From Candidatus Kapaibacterium sp. (GTDB lineage: Bacteria > Bacteroidota > Ignavibacteria > Kapaibacteriales > UBA7675), in contig JANQRB010000042.1 of the NCBI GenBank assembly GCA_028284775.1, forward strand, positions 1 through 64,000: a stretch of DNA of 64,000 nucleotides, read 5' to 3'. Positions within the stretch are counted from its first letter, which is position 1; each line of letters begins with the position of its first letter. The translations under genes were made by a program, and so were the position numbers. Under the pieces are notes generated by a model. It was not told the origin of the DNA. It did not search any database and was given only the letters and a program-made list of their open reading frames with translations. This document shows, piece by piece, positions 43,723 through 51,595 of the stretch.

Positions 43723-45291
43723 TTAGCGCTCACGGTTATCCGGCTGCGCAATACTGCCTTCCCGTTGGATGGCGTGGAGCTCGCGCATTATCATGGCCCA
43801 CAAGGTTTCGTACGGCAGGAGCTCGAGCGTGTCGAGATTCGCCAATGCCGGGTGCGTGGGTGTCCGCATCAGCAAGGCGAGGTTCGACCTAACGACATTC
43901 AGGACAGCATTATGCGAATAGTTATTGTCGCGCATTTGAGCCAGCATCCTGATGATAACTTCCGTGCGCGCGCAGCCATGACCTTTTAAGTGGCGCTTGG
44001 CATATTCGCGCATGGCATTGATGCGGTACTCGAGCAGATCAAACTGCCGGGCTCGCAGGAGAAAAAACAACTGCGCCAGGAGAATCATGATGTTTAAGCC
44101 GCGTTTATCCCGACGATAGAGCGGCACTTCCTCCAGGTAGCGACCGACAGAGAAGGACGAACCGTGAAGAGTAATTTCACCTGGAAGGCTCAGCTCATCG
44201 GACTGCGTCAGCGCCATCCGTAAATAAACTTCGGCGATGCGCCAAAATTCCAGACGCTCGGGCAGCGCGTCGCGTTTCTGGCTGTCCAGAATGATGATAA
44301 AGATTTCAATCGCCCGTTCCAGACGATTTGTATGGAGACAAAGAATAAATGTCATAAGCTGAATCAGATGCCAGCGGGAAGTAAACCTGTTAACATTTTG
44401 CAGTGCCGCGCGAGCGTTTGCTTCGCCTTTGCTGAAATTTTTAGTGAAGACGCCGCAGACAAGGATCTTGCATTGGAACTCAGCCAGGCGCTGCCCCGTG
44501 CACAAAGCCGGATTGCTCTGCAAATACGCCAGCGCCTCCTCGCAGATATCGATGGTATGCGCATACTCGCCTTTCAACTGATGGGCCAGCGCCTTAAGGC
44601 GAAAATACATCAGGTTAAGCGTCCGCGTATTAAAACGCGTACGCATCTCCGCCACTTCCTTGGCGGCCTCCAGGGCCAGTGAAGCATGTTGCGGCGCTGT
44701 GGCTGCCGTTGACGCATTAACACATTGCAACTGGTCGAATAAGGCGCGCGCTTTTACCTCGGCATTAAAAGCCTCCAGCACCTGTTCCGCGTGGCGGCGC
44801 ATTTCGCCACAATGTTTGCTGTTGCCGCGAAGCGCGTGATAGTTGCGCAGAAACTCATAACAGTCAAGTTGGGCCGCCGTAAGCGAGTATTCGCGCGCTT
44901 TCGGCAAGAGGCGATGAACAACTATGAAGTAGGCAGCGGCCGGCATCTCGAACAGTTCGAGAATCCCGAGTATTGCCTGCCAGCGCTTGCAGGACAAGGC
45001 GGCTTTTTTGTAAGCGGGACGCCTCTGACCGCTAAAGCTGAGCAGGAGTATCGCATCCAGCAGGGCGTCGATAAAACGCGACTTCTGAGTACAATAGCGT
45101 GCTTCGCGCGCCAGGCAGCCAAAAAGGAATTGCGCGGCCTCGTCATCGCTGTGAACATCACCACGACGGACGGCATCAAAAAAGCGGCGCCGTGCTCCCT
45201 TGCGGCCCATCGCGAAGTTGATTATCCCAACCCAGCGGCGCTTTTCCTGCGTAAGCAATTCCACCATTTCGATAATGTGCTTCAACAGCAA
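43723..45291 (-). CDS. Helical-repeat protein of unknown function
   Basis: 522 residues, almost entirely alpha-helical, with loosely TPR-like helical pairs (about 180-400; for example AEMRTRFNTRTLNLMYFRLK, LKGEYAHTIDICEEALAYLQ). The N-terminus is basic (EKRRWVGIINFAMGRKGARRRF). No signal peptide, membrane helix or known catalytic motif. It precedes the two-kinase operon and is divergent from a small exported peptide gene 163 bp away, so a sensor or peptide-binding role like Rap/PlcR TPR proteins is conceivable but unproven. Not recognised as any named family. Confidence 0.7.
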   Translation of the reverse strand: MLLKHIIEMVELLTQEKRRWVGIINFAMGRKGARRRFFDAVRRGDVHSDDEAAQFLFGCLAREARYCTQKSRFIDALLDAILLLSFSGQRRPAYKKAALSCKRWQAILGILELFEMPAAAYFIVVHRLLPKAREYSLTAAQLDCYEFLRNYHALRGNSKHCGEMRRHAEQVLEAFNAEVKARALFDQLQCVNASTAATAPQHASLALEAAKEVAEMRTRFNTRTLNLMYFRLKALAHQLKGEYAHTIDICEEALAYLQSNPALCTGQRLAEFQCKILVCGVFTKNFSKGEANARAALQNVNRFTSRWHLIQLMTFILCLHTNRLERAIEIFIIILDSQKRDALPERLEFWRIAEVYLRMALTQSDELSLPGEITLHGSSFSVGRYLEEVPLYRRDKRGLNIMILLAQLFFLLRARQFDLLEYRINAMREYAKRHLKGHGCARTEVIIRMLAQMRDNNYSHNAVLNVVRSNLALLMRTPTHPALANLDTLELLPYETLWAMIMRELHAIQREGSIAQPDNRER

Positions 45292-45454
45292 TTCCGTGAT
45301 TTTTGGTCAGATTCAATTTTCCGCAAACATGGATTTGAATCCGGCAAGTCCTTAATCGTGTAAGGAAATTTCAATTACATCATTTGAGCGCTTAATAAAT
45401 CGCTTTTAGATTACTTCATGGAAGGATTTTATTAACATTGCTCAGGATGCCGTT

Positions 45455-45661
45455 ATGGAAATTCTCCTATGTTTACTGCTTTACTTGACGGTGATAACAT
45501 CGCCGGGGACCTATAGCCAGAGTGAAATCATGGACTTTGAGCAGGCGAACGAACAGGAAATTAGCGCCATACAGCAGGATCAGCCGCTCACAGCCCAGAT
45601 TGTGGAAACATTTATTGATGATGTTCAGTTTGTCGAAGTTGCCGATTACATCTCTGAGTAG
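45455..45661 (+). CDS. Small exported acidic peptide (hypothetical)
   Basis: 68 residues: a hydrophobic N-terminus (EILLCLLLYLTVITSPGTYS) that could be a signal peptide or anchor, then a strongly acidic tail (IMDFEQANEQEIS, TFIDDVQFVEVADYISE). The signal peptide lacks the usual basic N-terminal residues, lowering confidence. No SD except GGAUG-like GATGCCGTT before ATG. Divergent from the 522-residue helical-repeat gene. No homologue recognised; composition (no Arg or Lys) is striking. Confidence 0.45.
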   Translation: MEILLCLLLYLTVITSPGTYSQSEIMDFEQANEQEISAIQQDQPLTAQIVETFIDDVQFVEVADYISE

Positions 45662-46087
45662 CCCGTCGGCGGCCATCAGCCATAATTAAGCAAAAGTGGC
45701 CGGCAATCAGGTGCGGCAGTTGTCGGTTTCCGGAACTTCCCTTTCCGAATGACAGATACCATTTTCACCGGCCGGATTTGTTATTTAATCTCAGCGCTAC
45801 AATTTAGCGGGTAGGTCTGCGACGCGCAATGGGTGACATTCCAATTTTGCTTGCTTTGTTTACATGGTTGGCGAGCTATCCCACTGGAATCCGCAGGCAG
45901 CCGAGAAAAGCCGGAGACAGCAGATCTGCCGGGCATTGCGGTGGTCATCAGCGAACGTGATGGCATTTCGGGCTGTCGACAGCAGGATTCCGGCGAAGGG
46001 ATCACTATCGGCTCCTAGGCACAGCCGGTCCAAACCAGGCTCGTCTGACCGTGGCGAAATCCGATCGACAAGCCGGCTGAACACACC
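45662..46087. other. Convergent intergenic region
   Basis: 426 bp between the small peptide stop and the antiporter stop. No gene, promoter box or strong terminator recognised; short frames on both strands have no protein-like composition. Confidence 0.35.
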
Positions 46088-47368
46088 TTAGTGAGATTTG
46101 TGCGAAATACGCACCGGCATTTCGCCGACAGTTTTGTGCTCGGGCATCGATGTCTCTTGCCGGTGGCGATCCATGCGGCGCGCATACCAGCCAGTGGCGG
46201 GAACAGCCGTCATACCATGCGCGAAGATACTGAGCAGTACCGTTAGCCCGACGATTGCCAGGATTCGATCCGCGCCGGGCAGCGCTGATTCTTCCAGCAC
46301 TAATAGAATAAATAAAAGGGAGGCTATGCCGCGCGGTCCGAACCAGCCGAGGAACAGGTGCGTCTCCCAGCGCAGGCCGGCTCCCAGCAAGCTCAGGGAT
46401 ACGGGCAGCATGCGCATCACCGTCAGGCACACGATTGCATACAGCAGCGTTTCCCAACCGAGATACAGCAAGGCATCGGGCGCCATTGCAGCGCCAAAAA
46501 TCAAAAAGACGATCAGTGTCAACAGCTGGCCTTCCGCTTCACCGAATTCAAAAAGGCAGGAACAGACGGCGCGCGCAGTATTACCAAGCGTCATTCCGGC
46601 GCAAAAAGCCGCGATAAAACCATTACCGTGGATAAAGGGCAGTTCGGCGACCGTGAAGGCCAGCAGCGCCAGACCGATTGCCGACAGACGCTGAAAGCTG
46701 CCATCCATCCAGCCCTTCCGTGTTGACAGTTCAACCAGCTTGCCTCCCCCGTAGCCGATGGCGATGCCGACGAGCGGTCCCAGCACTACCTGTCGCGCAA
46801 CAAACTCAATCCAGTAGCCCGTCGACTGCATTCCGGTGGTGGCGCAGGCAATCGACAAGGTGATGAGCAGAATCGGCAGCGCGATACCGTCGTTCAGACC
46901 ACTTTCGACATTGAGCGCCTGTCGTATCCGGACCGGCACTTTGCTGCTCGACACTACGGCCTGCCCCAGAGCCGCATCGGTAGGTGTCAGGATGACCGCC
47001 AGCACCAGCGCATTCCAGATTCCGATGTCGCTGAAGATCATTAAAGCCAGGGGAAGGCCGGTAAGTATCGTCAGCGGCATACCGATGGCCAGCAGCCGGA
47101 CCGGCACCGTATGCTCGCGGCGCAACTGCCGGAGATCAATCCGCGATGCATCGGTAAAGAGCAGCAGCACCAGGGTGAACTCAGCCAGCAAATGGATGCC
47201 GGCCGTCTCCGTGTCCAGTGTCAGCAAAGCCAGGTAATCCGAGGCAAACAAAATGCCGAGCAGCGTAAAGACCATCGGCGGCGTGATTATCGTTTGCTGC
47301 AGCCGCGCTGAAACAGCGCCGTAGAGAAGGATGGCAAGAGCGACAAGAGCAATGATTTCAATACTCAT
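46088..47368 (-). CDS. CPA1-family Na+/H+ (cation:proton) antiporter
   Basis: 426 residues with about 12 hydrophobic segments. Family motifs: LLLFTDASRIDLRQLRRE after TM3, LAVILTPTDAALGQAVVSS (with the conserved TD), RIRQALNVESGLNDGIALP (ESGLNDG, the ion-binding ND pair), IAAFCAGMTLGN and LGWFGPRGIASLLF. Inner-membrane exchange of Na+ or K+ for H+. The C-terminal tail is short (about 35 residues, basic, EHKTVGEMPVRISHKSH), without the TrkA_C or cNMP domains of longer relatives. It is likely monocistronic: 346 bp separate it from the barrel gene upstream. Confidence 0.94.
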   Translation of the reverse strand: MSIEIIALVALAILLYGAVSARLQQTIITPPMVFTLLGILFASDYLALLTLDTETAGIHLLAEFTLVLLLFTDASRIDLRQLRREHTVPVRLLAIGMPLTILTGLPLALMIFSDIGIWNALVLAVILTPTDAALGQAVVSSSKVPVRIRQALNVESGLNDGIALPILLITLSIACATTGMQSTGYWIEFVARQVVLGPLVGIAIGYGGGKLVELSTRKGWMDGSFQRLSAIGLALLAFTVAELPFIHGNGFIAAFCAGMTLGNTARAVCSCLFEFGEAEGQLLTLIVFLIFGAAMAPDALLYLGWETLLYAIVCLTVMRMLPVSLSLLGAGLRWETHLFLGWFGPRGIASLLFILLVLEESALPGADRILAIVGLTVLLSIFAHGMTAVPATGWYARRMDRHRQETSMPEHKTVGEMPVRISHKSH

Positions 47369-47714
47369 AAACCTGGATGATTAGGTGATAAGCTCCGCCC
47401 CGGCACCGGGACGCGAGGTCGAAAATGCTGTTTAGGCTGTGAGCGATCGGGGCTGTGCCCCGACCGCAATGCCGGCGATCAGACATCGGGATCCACCGCT
47501 CCCGGAACCCAGTTTCGGAGGCTTAGTCGTGCCCGAGGCTTAAACCTTACACCACGGCCGTGGCAGGCGCTGGATCGCGACCGATCAATATCGAGATTTC
47601 CCCTTGAACGACAATAGCCGGTGCTATCGCTGTGTAGACGGTGTCGGAATGCGGCGCGAAGTTTACACTTGCTTTTGAGACCGATTTGCGTCGTTCGTAA
47701 AAGGGTTTGGCGGC
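47369..47714. other. Gap upstream of the antiporter with a 7-bp hairpin
   Basis: 346 bp. The only structure seen is TCGGGGC/GCCCCGA with a three-base loop (47447-47463). It is not followed by a T-run on either strand, so a terminator role is not established. Promoter of the antiporter presumably lies here; no TAnnTTTG box was identified. Confidence 0.35.
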
Positions 47715-48533
47715 TTAGAGCTCATAGCTAAGGCGCAGTCCCGTCCGGATCACCCAGAGGCTCCAGCTGCCGGTATCCGAAAGGCTGTTCAGCGCCAGGG
47801 AAGTGCTGACGAAGGGCGCTGCCACCAGCGGCCTGAGAGTGAACTCATAGAGCAGTCCCGCTTTGGCGAACACCAAAGGCGATGCGGCCGCCGGGATCGA
47901 TCGCGAGGGGAAGGTGATGCGGCGATTGTCTTCGCTGTATTGAAATTCGGTCTGCGGCTCGGCGGGCGGCGGGAAGGATGCATCACGCGGTTCAAGCAGA
48001 GCAAAGTACTCCTGAATCTCGCTCGAGATCGGAAAGGCGATGGCGGGGCCGGCAAATATTCGTAGCCCGATGCGGGGTAGGTACATGTGCATGAGTAATT
48101 CGGCGCTGATTTGTCGAAAGTCGACATCGGCGACATACTGCGTCACAGGGCTGATGGCCGTACCGTTATCCAGGTTCCGCAATTCTTCCGTATCGAAGCG
48201 GCCCGCGACAAAGGAAACGCCGGCATCCAGATAGCTGACGGCAAGCGCCAGGGCGGCTACAGACGCCGTTGAGGCTCCGAGCCGCAATTCAATCCCGGCA
48301 CCTGCACTCAGACCGGACGACTGCTGCTCGCCAAAGGTACCCGGTGAATCCTGCTGCCCGGGAATTCGCAGCAACTCGGAGCTGCTGTGGCTGTACCAGG
48401 CATTGGCCGCCTCCAGGCTTATGGCAATCCGACCGCGGGATACCGATTCATCCAGCGGCGCCGTTGACAGCACGCAAACTGCCACGAGTTTCAGAACGAT
48501 TCCGACGCCCAATAGTCTCTTCATCTGTCTCAC
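47715..48533 (-). CDS. Outer-membrane beta-barrel protein, tandem paralogue 1
   Basis: 272 residues (start at Met 4, 48524, equally possible). Signal peptide about 1-25; the rest alternates as beta strands ending LWVIRTGLRLSYEL, an aromatic-rich barrel C-terminus. Shared landmarks with the next two genes: SSGLSAGAGIELRLG, YLDAGVSFV, SPVTQYVADVDFRQISAELL, IFAGPAIAFPIS and EFQYSEDNRRITFPSRSIP. These place it in a three-member tandem family. Probably an 8-10-strand outer-membrane barrel; function unknown. Confidence 0.8.
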   Translation of the reverse strand: MRQMKRLLGVGIVLKLVAVCVLSTAPLDESVSRGRIAISLEAANAWYSHSSSELLRIPGQQDSPGTFGEQQSSGLSAGAGIELRLGASTASVAALALAVSYLDAGVSFVAGRFDTEELRNLDNGTAISPVTQYVADVDFRQISAELLMHMYLPRIGLRIFAGPAIAFPISSEIQEYFALLEPRDASFPPPAEPQTEFQYSEDNRRITFPSRSIPAAASPLVFAKAGLLYEFTLRPLVAAPFVSTSLALNSLSDTGSWSLWVIRTGLRLSYEL

Positions 48534-48648
48534 CCCGTCAGGATTTAATCATCACTACCTACTAAAAAATGAGTGAGCGCGGAGAGAATCGATACAAAAG
48601 CCGCAATTAACATTTTGCTTAGATAGAGACGCAATTTAAAAGTCGCCT

Positions 48649-49470
48649 TTAGAATGGATGCATCACGCGAACACCTGTTTGCAAAGTCCAGAGTGTCCAG
48701 TTAACCGATCCGGAAAGATCGTTAAGCGCGAAACTCGTACTGAGATATGGCGCCAGCGAGAGACCTTCCATCCGCAGCTCGTACATCAATCCGCCTTTAA
48801 CAAAATACAGAAGTGATGTCTCCTCCGGCAGACTGCGTTCCGGAAAGGAGATGCTGCGATCATCCCGACTGTAACGGAGCGCATCATCCGGATCGGGATC
48901 AGGGGGAAATTTGGCCTCGGAAGGCAATACAAGCTCATAGCTTTCCTTGATTTTCGCATTCATCGGCGTCGCCAACTGTGGGCCGGCAAACACACTCAGT
49001 CCTGTTCCGGGAACAAAGTAGTTAAACAAAAGCTCCGTCGTCAGCAGCGAATACTCGACACTGGCCACAAAGCGGGTCAAGGACGTGATAACGTCTGTTT
49101 CGTCGGAAACTACGCGTGTTTGCGTTTCCTCTCCCGCGAGGACAAAATCGACGCCGGCATCGAGATAAGCAATCGACACCGATAGAGAGCCATAAGGGGA
49201 AAAATCCGGGCCCAAATACTGGACGAGGGTAAGGCCCGCGCTAAGGCCGCCCGACTGTTCTTCGCCAAAAGCTCCCGGCGACATAGGGTCATCGGGTATG
49301 CGCAACAGGACTTCCGAGTCATGTCCGGTGTGGGCATAGCCAATATCAAAACCGATCGCATAACGATCTATTGGTGGTGATGTTTCCAGCGGAGATTCCG
49401 CAATGAGCCAGAGCGGAAACACGAGAGCCGCCAGAAGAAGCGACACGAGAGTCAGGGTAAAACATTTCAT
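48649..49470 (-). CDS. Outer-membrane beta-barrel protein, tandem paralogue 2
   Basis: 273 residues with signal peptide (LTLVSLLLAALVFPLWLIA). Landmarks: SGGLSAGLTLVQYLG, IAYLDAGVDFVLAGE, SLTRFVASVEYSLLTTELLF, VFAGPQLATPMNAKI, LRYSRDDRSISFPERSLPEE, end WTLQTGVRVMHPF. The strong conservation of RYSRD.RSI.FPERSLP across copies 2 and 3 suggests a functional loop or plug. It is closer to paralogue 3 than to 1. Confidence 0.82.
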   Translation of the reverse strand: MKCFTLTLVSLLLAALVFPLWLIAESPLETSPPIDRYAIGFDIGYAHTGHDSEVLLRIPDDPMSPGAFGEEQSGGLSAGLTLVQYLGPDFSPYGSLSVSIAYLDAGVDFVLAGEETQTRVVSDETDVITSLTRFVASVEYSLLTTELLFNYFVPGTGLSVFAGPQLATPMNAKIKESYELVLPSEAKFPPDPDPDDALRYSRDDRSISFPERSLPEETSLLYFVKGGLMYELRMEGLSLAPYLSTSFALNDLSGSVNWTLWTLQTGVRVMHPF

Positions 49471-49892
49471 AGGTTTTTGCTCCCATCAGTCTTGTCTGTG
49501 AATTCAATAAGATCAGGCAGCTGTCTTGAAGCGAATTCGATCCTGACAATACTAAACTATTCGCACAAAGCTTTTTCCAACAGAGTCGTGAGCGGTCTGT
49601 TTGTCGTAGCAAGTGGATCTTCGCTTTACCTAGTCAAACACAATTGGGGGCACAAAGCGCAAAGACAAGTCATACGGATAAATGGTCTCAGCTAATCCGT
49701 ATTTGAGTAGTATAATGTATTGCAGCGGATTGGCAGTCAGCGAAGCTAAGCAGGAGGACGAACGGCACGCCTATGGTGGCCGAGGTCAGCAGACAGCGCC
49801 TTTTTTCCTGTACTCGCTGGTGGGCCGAAGGAGCCGCTGACACATATAGCTTGACAATTTACTCCAGGCTTCGAGTTCATTCGAATCAACCG
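49471..49892. other. Gap between barrel paralogues 2 and 3
   Basis: 422 bp with no supported gene. Minus-strand TAGTATTG (near 49552) is a one-mismatch -7 box without a -33 partner at 19 bp; other AT-rich stretches lie near 49710-49725. The region is less GC-rich than the genes. Confidence 0.35.
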
Positions 49893-50714
49893 TCAGAATG
49901 TATGCATCAGCCGCAGACCGAAGTGCATCCATGTAAGTTTCCAACTGACGGTAGAAGAAGGTTGTTTGAGCACAAGGCCTATACTGTAAAAAGGCGCCGC
50001 GATGAATCTCTTGATTCGAAATTCATACAGCATTCCGAGCTTGAGCGCGTACAAAGTCTTACGCGCGTCGGGCAAGCTGCGCTCCGGCAAATGGATGCTG
50101 CGATTATCCCGACTGTAACGCAGATCATCCTTCGGGTCAGGGTCGGGAGCGAAAGAAGCTTCCCGCGGCTGAACAAGCTTGAAGTGTTCACGCATTAGAT
50201 CGGACATCGGGAAGGCGAGTTGCGGTCCGAAATAGACTCGCAGGTGTTTATCTGAAGCATAGTAATGAAACAAAATTTCGGTTGTTAGCAGCGAATACGA
50301 CAGCTCGGCTGTATACTGCGTCAAGGGACTGGTAACTTCTTCATTTCCAAGTAGTACGCGCTCCGGATAATCAACAACATTCCGGACAAATTTGGTGCCT
50401 GCATCGACATAACCCAGTGCGACAGACAGCGCGCCAAAATGCTTCCATCGCGGTCCAAGCATTAGGTCGAAATTTATCTGTCCACTCAGACTGCCGGTCA
50501 ACCCTTCGCCGAGTTTAGGGGCCGAATCCGGTTCACCCGGCACGGGAACTAAAGCCCTCGAAAAATGAGTGACATAGCCATAAGCGAGCTCGAAGCCGAT
50601 CGCAAATCGATCAAGCGGCGGCGAGGGCTGGATCTGATCCGATGCCTCGAGTTCAGTTGAATGCAACAGTGTCACAAACAAAAGCACCGCTGCAAATTTT
50701 GAGATTAAAGCCAT
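49893..50714 (-). CDS. Outer-membrane beta-barrel protein, tandem paralogue 3
   Basis: 273 residues from ATG at 50714, preferred over 50765 because AAGGGG lies 10 nt upstream and the length then equals paralogue 2. Signal peptide ALISKFAAVLLFVTLLHSTE. Landmarks: TGSLSGQINFDLMLG, ALGYVDAGTKFV, SPLTQYTAELSYSLLTTEIL, VYFGPQLAFPMSDLM, LRYSRDNRSIHLPERSLPDA and the barrel end WMHFGLRLMHTF. Third member of the tandem family. Downstream copies probably arose by successive duplication. Confidence 0.82.
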   Translation of the reverse strand: MALISKFAAVLLFVTLLHSTELEASDQIQPSPPLDRFAIGFELAYGYVTHFSRALVPVPGEPDSAPKLGEGLTGSLSGQINFDLMLGPRWKHFGALSVALGYVDAGTKFVRNVVDYPERVLLGNEEVTSPLTQYTAELSYSLLTTEILFHYYASDKHLRVYFGPQLAFPMSDLMREHFKLVQPREASFAPDPDPKDDLRYSRDNRSIHLPERSLPDARKTLYALKLGMLYEFRIKRFIAAPFYSIGLVLKQPSSTVSWKLTWMHFGLRLMHTF

Positions 50715-51595
50715 ACGAACTGTACCCCTTGTATTTCTTAAGCAGCGCGATATCGGCCGGTACATGCTGGGCAGAGGTCGGGTATTGCGAAGTTAGGCCG
50801 CTCGCAATCCTCAGACGGAACAGATCAAATTGCCGCGATGCGAATTGCCAGCCTGCCTTCCTTGAGGGCAATTCCCTGTTAATGTACAGCGACAGAGGAT
50901 TCTGGCCGATCGGGTTTTCGCCCTGAGCGCCGCACGATATCGCAGCTCGCTAGTGCTTAGTCAACTAAGTTATTTTCAAGCTCCCCTCTTTTTTGAAAGA
51001 GGGGTTAGGGGAGTTAAGAAGTCCTTAAATACTCATAACCCCTCCCAGCCTCCCCTTACCTTAAGGGGAGGTGTCACTATAAAAGTTTTCCTTAACACAG
51101 CATTAGTGTCAATTTCTGTCTTCCATTGATTAACAAGGCCGGCTATGGCAGCTTGCTAAATGAGACTTCGGCAGACGTCGCGACTATGCTGGAGTTGATA
51201 GTGGGTTTGCAACACTCCCTGCCCTCTGCGTAATCCACCAACGATACGAATCGAAGAAGTCAAGCAACCTGGAGAAAGCAGATTCGAAGGGCGCAATAAG
51301 GACCGGATCGATGTTAACATTATGCTGTAGCGACACTCTCCGCAAGAGAACTTTCGGCCAGACATCCGGAATGTTCCTAGCGGGGAAAGCGATCCGGCAA
51401 GAACCGGAGACGCCCGAACCGAGGGTCAGCGTCAACACAGTCTGCAAGGCTTGCAAGATCCGGCGCTCTCCTTTTGTTGAAGAATGCCTCGGCTGCGTCT
51501 GAACTCAGGGCCGAAAAAGGGCGGCCTGAAGCTGTAAGACAAAGCATCGGGCAAAACGTCTCACAGAGACGCGACAGAGATAATGCGAGTATTGC
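50715..51595. other. Intergenic region upstream of barrel paralogue 3
   Basis: 881 bp between the OmpA-like gene stop and barrel paralogue 3. It contains repeat copy 2 (50950-51076). 51077-51595 shows only short frames; a 90-codon minus-strand frame (51184-51456) has a plausible but unrecognised translation and no SD, so it is not called. Confidence 0.4.
50950..51076. repeat. Three-hairpin intergenic repeat, copy 2 (inverted)
   Basis: Inverted partner of 10591-10712. Stem-loops: CTTAGT/ACTAAG (50956-50969), CCCCTCTTT/AAAGAGGGG (50983-51004) and CCTCCCCTTA/TAAGGGGAGG (51049-51071). Shared linear blocks with copy 1 include CTAGTG, TAGGGGAGTT and CTCATAACC. Compensatory differences in the stems keep pairing. 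Like copy 1 it sits downstream of a minus-strand gene, but in the opposite orientation. Confidence 0.7.

Noticed and set aside
43346-43723. 125-codon minus-strand frame whose ATG overlaps the helical-repeat stop (TAATG)
   Set aside because: Only the first residues look exported; the last third overlaps the sensor-kinase start by about 100 bp in another frame and the composition is poor. Kept as a possible coupled mini-ORF, not called.
47447-47463. 7-bp GC hairpin between barrel paralogue 1 and the antiporter as a terminator
   Set aside because: No T-run on either side, and the loop is only three bases; left as a structural note.
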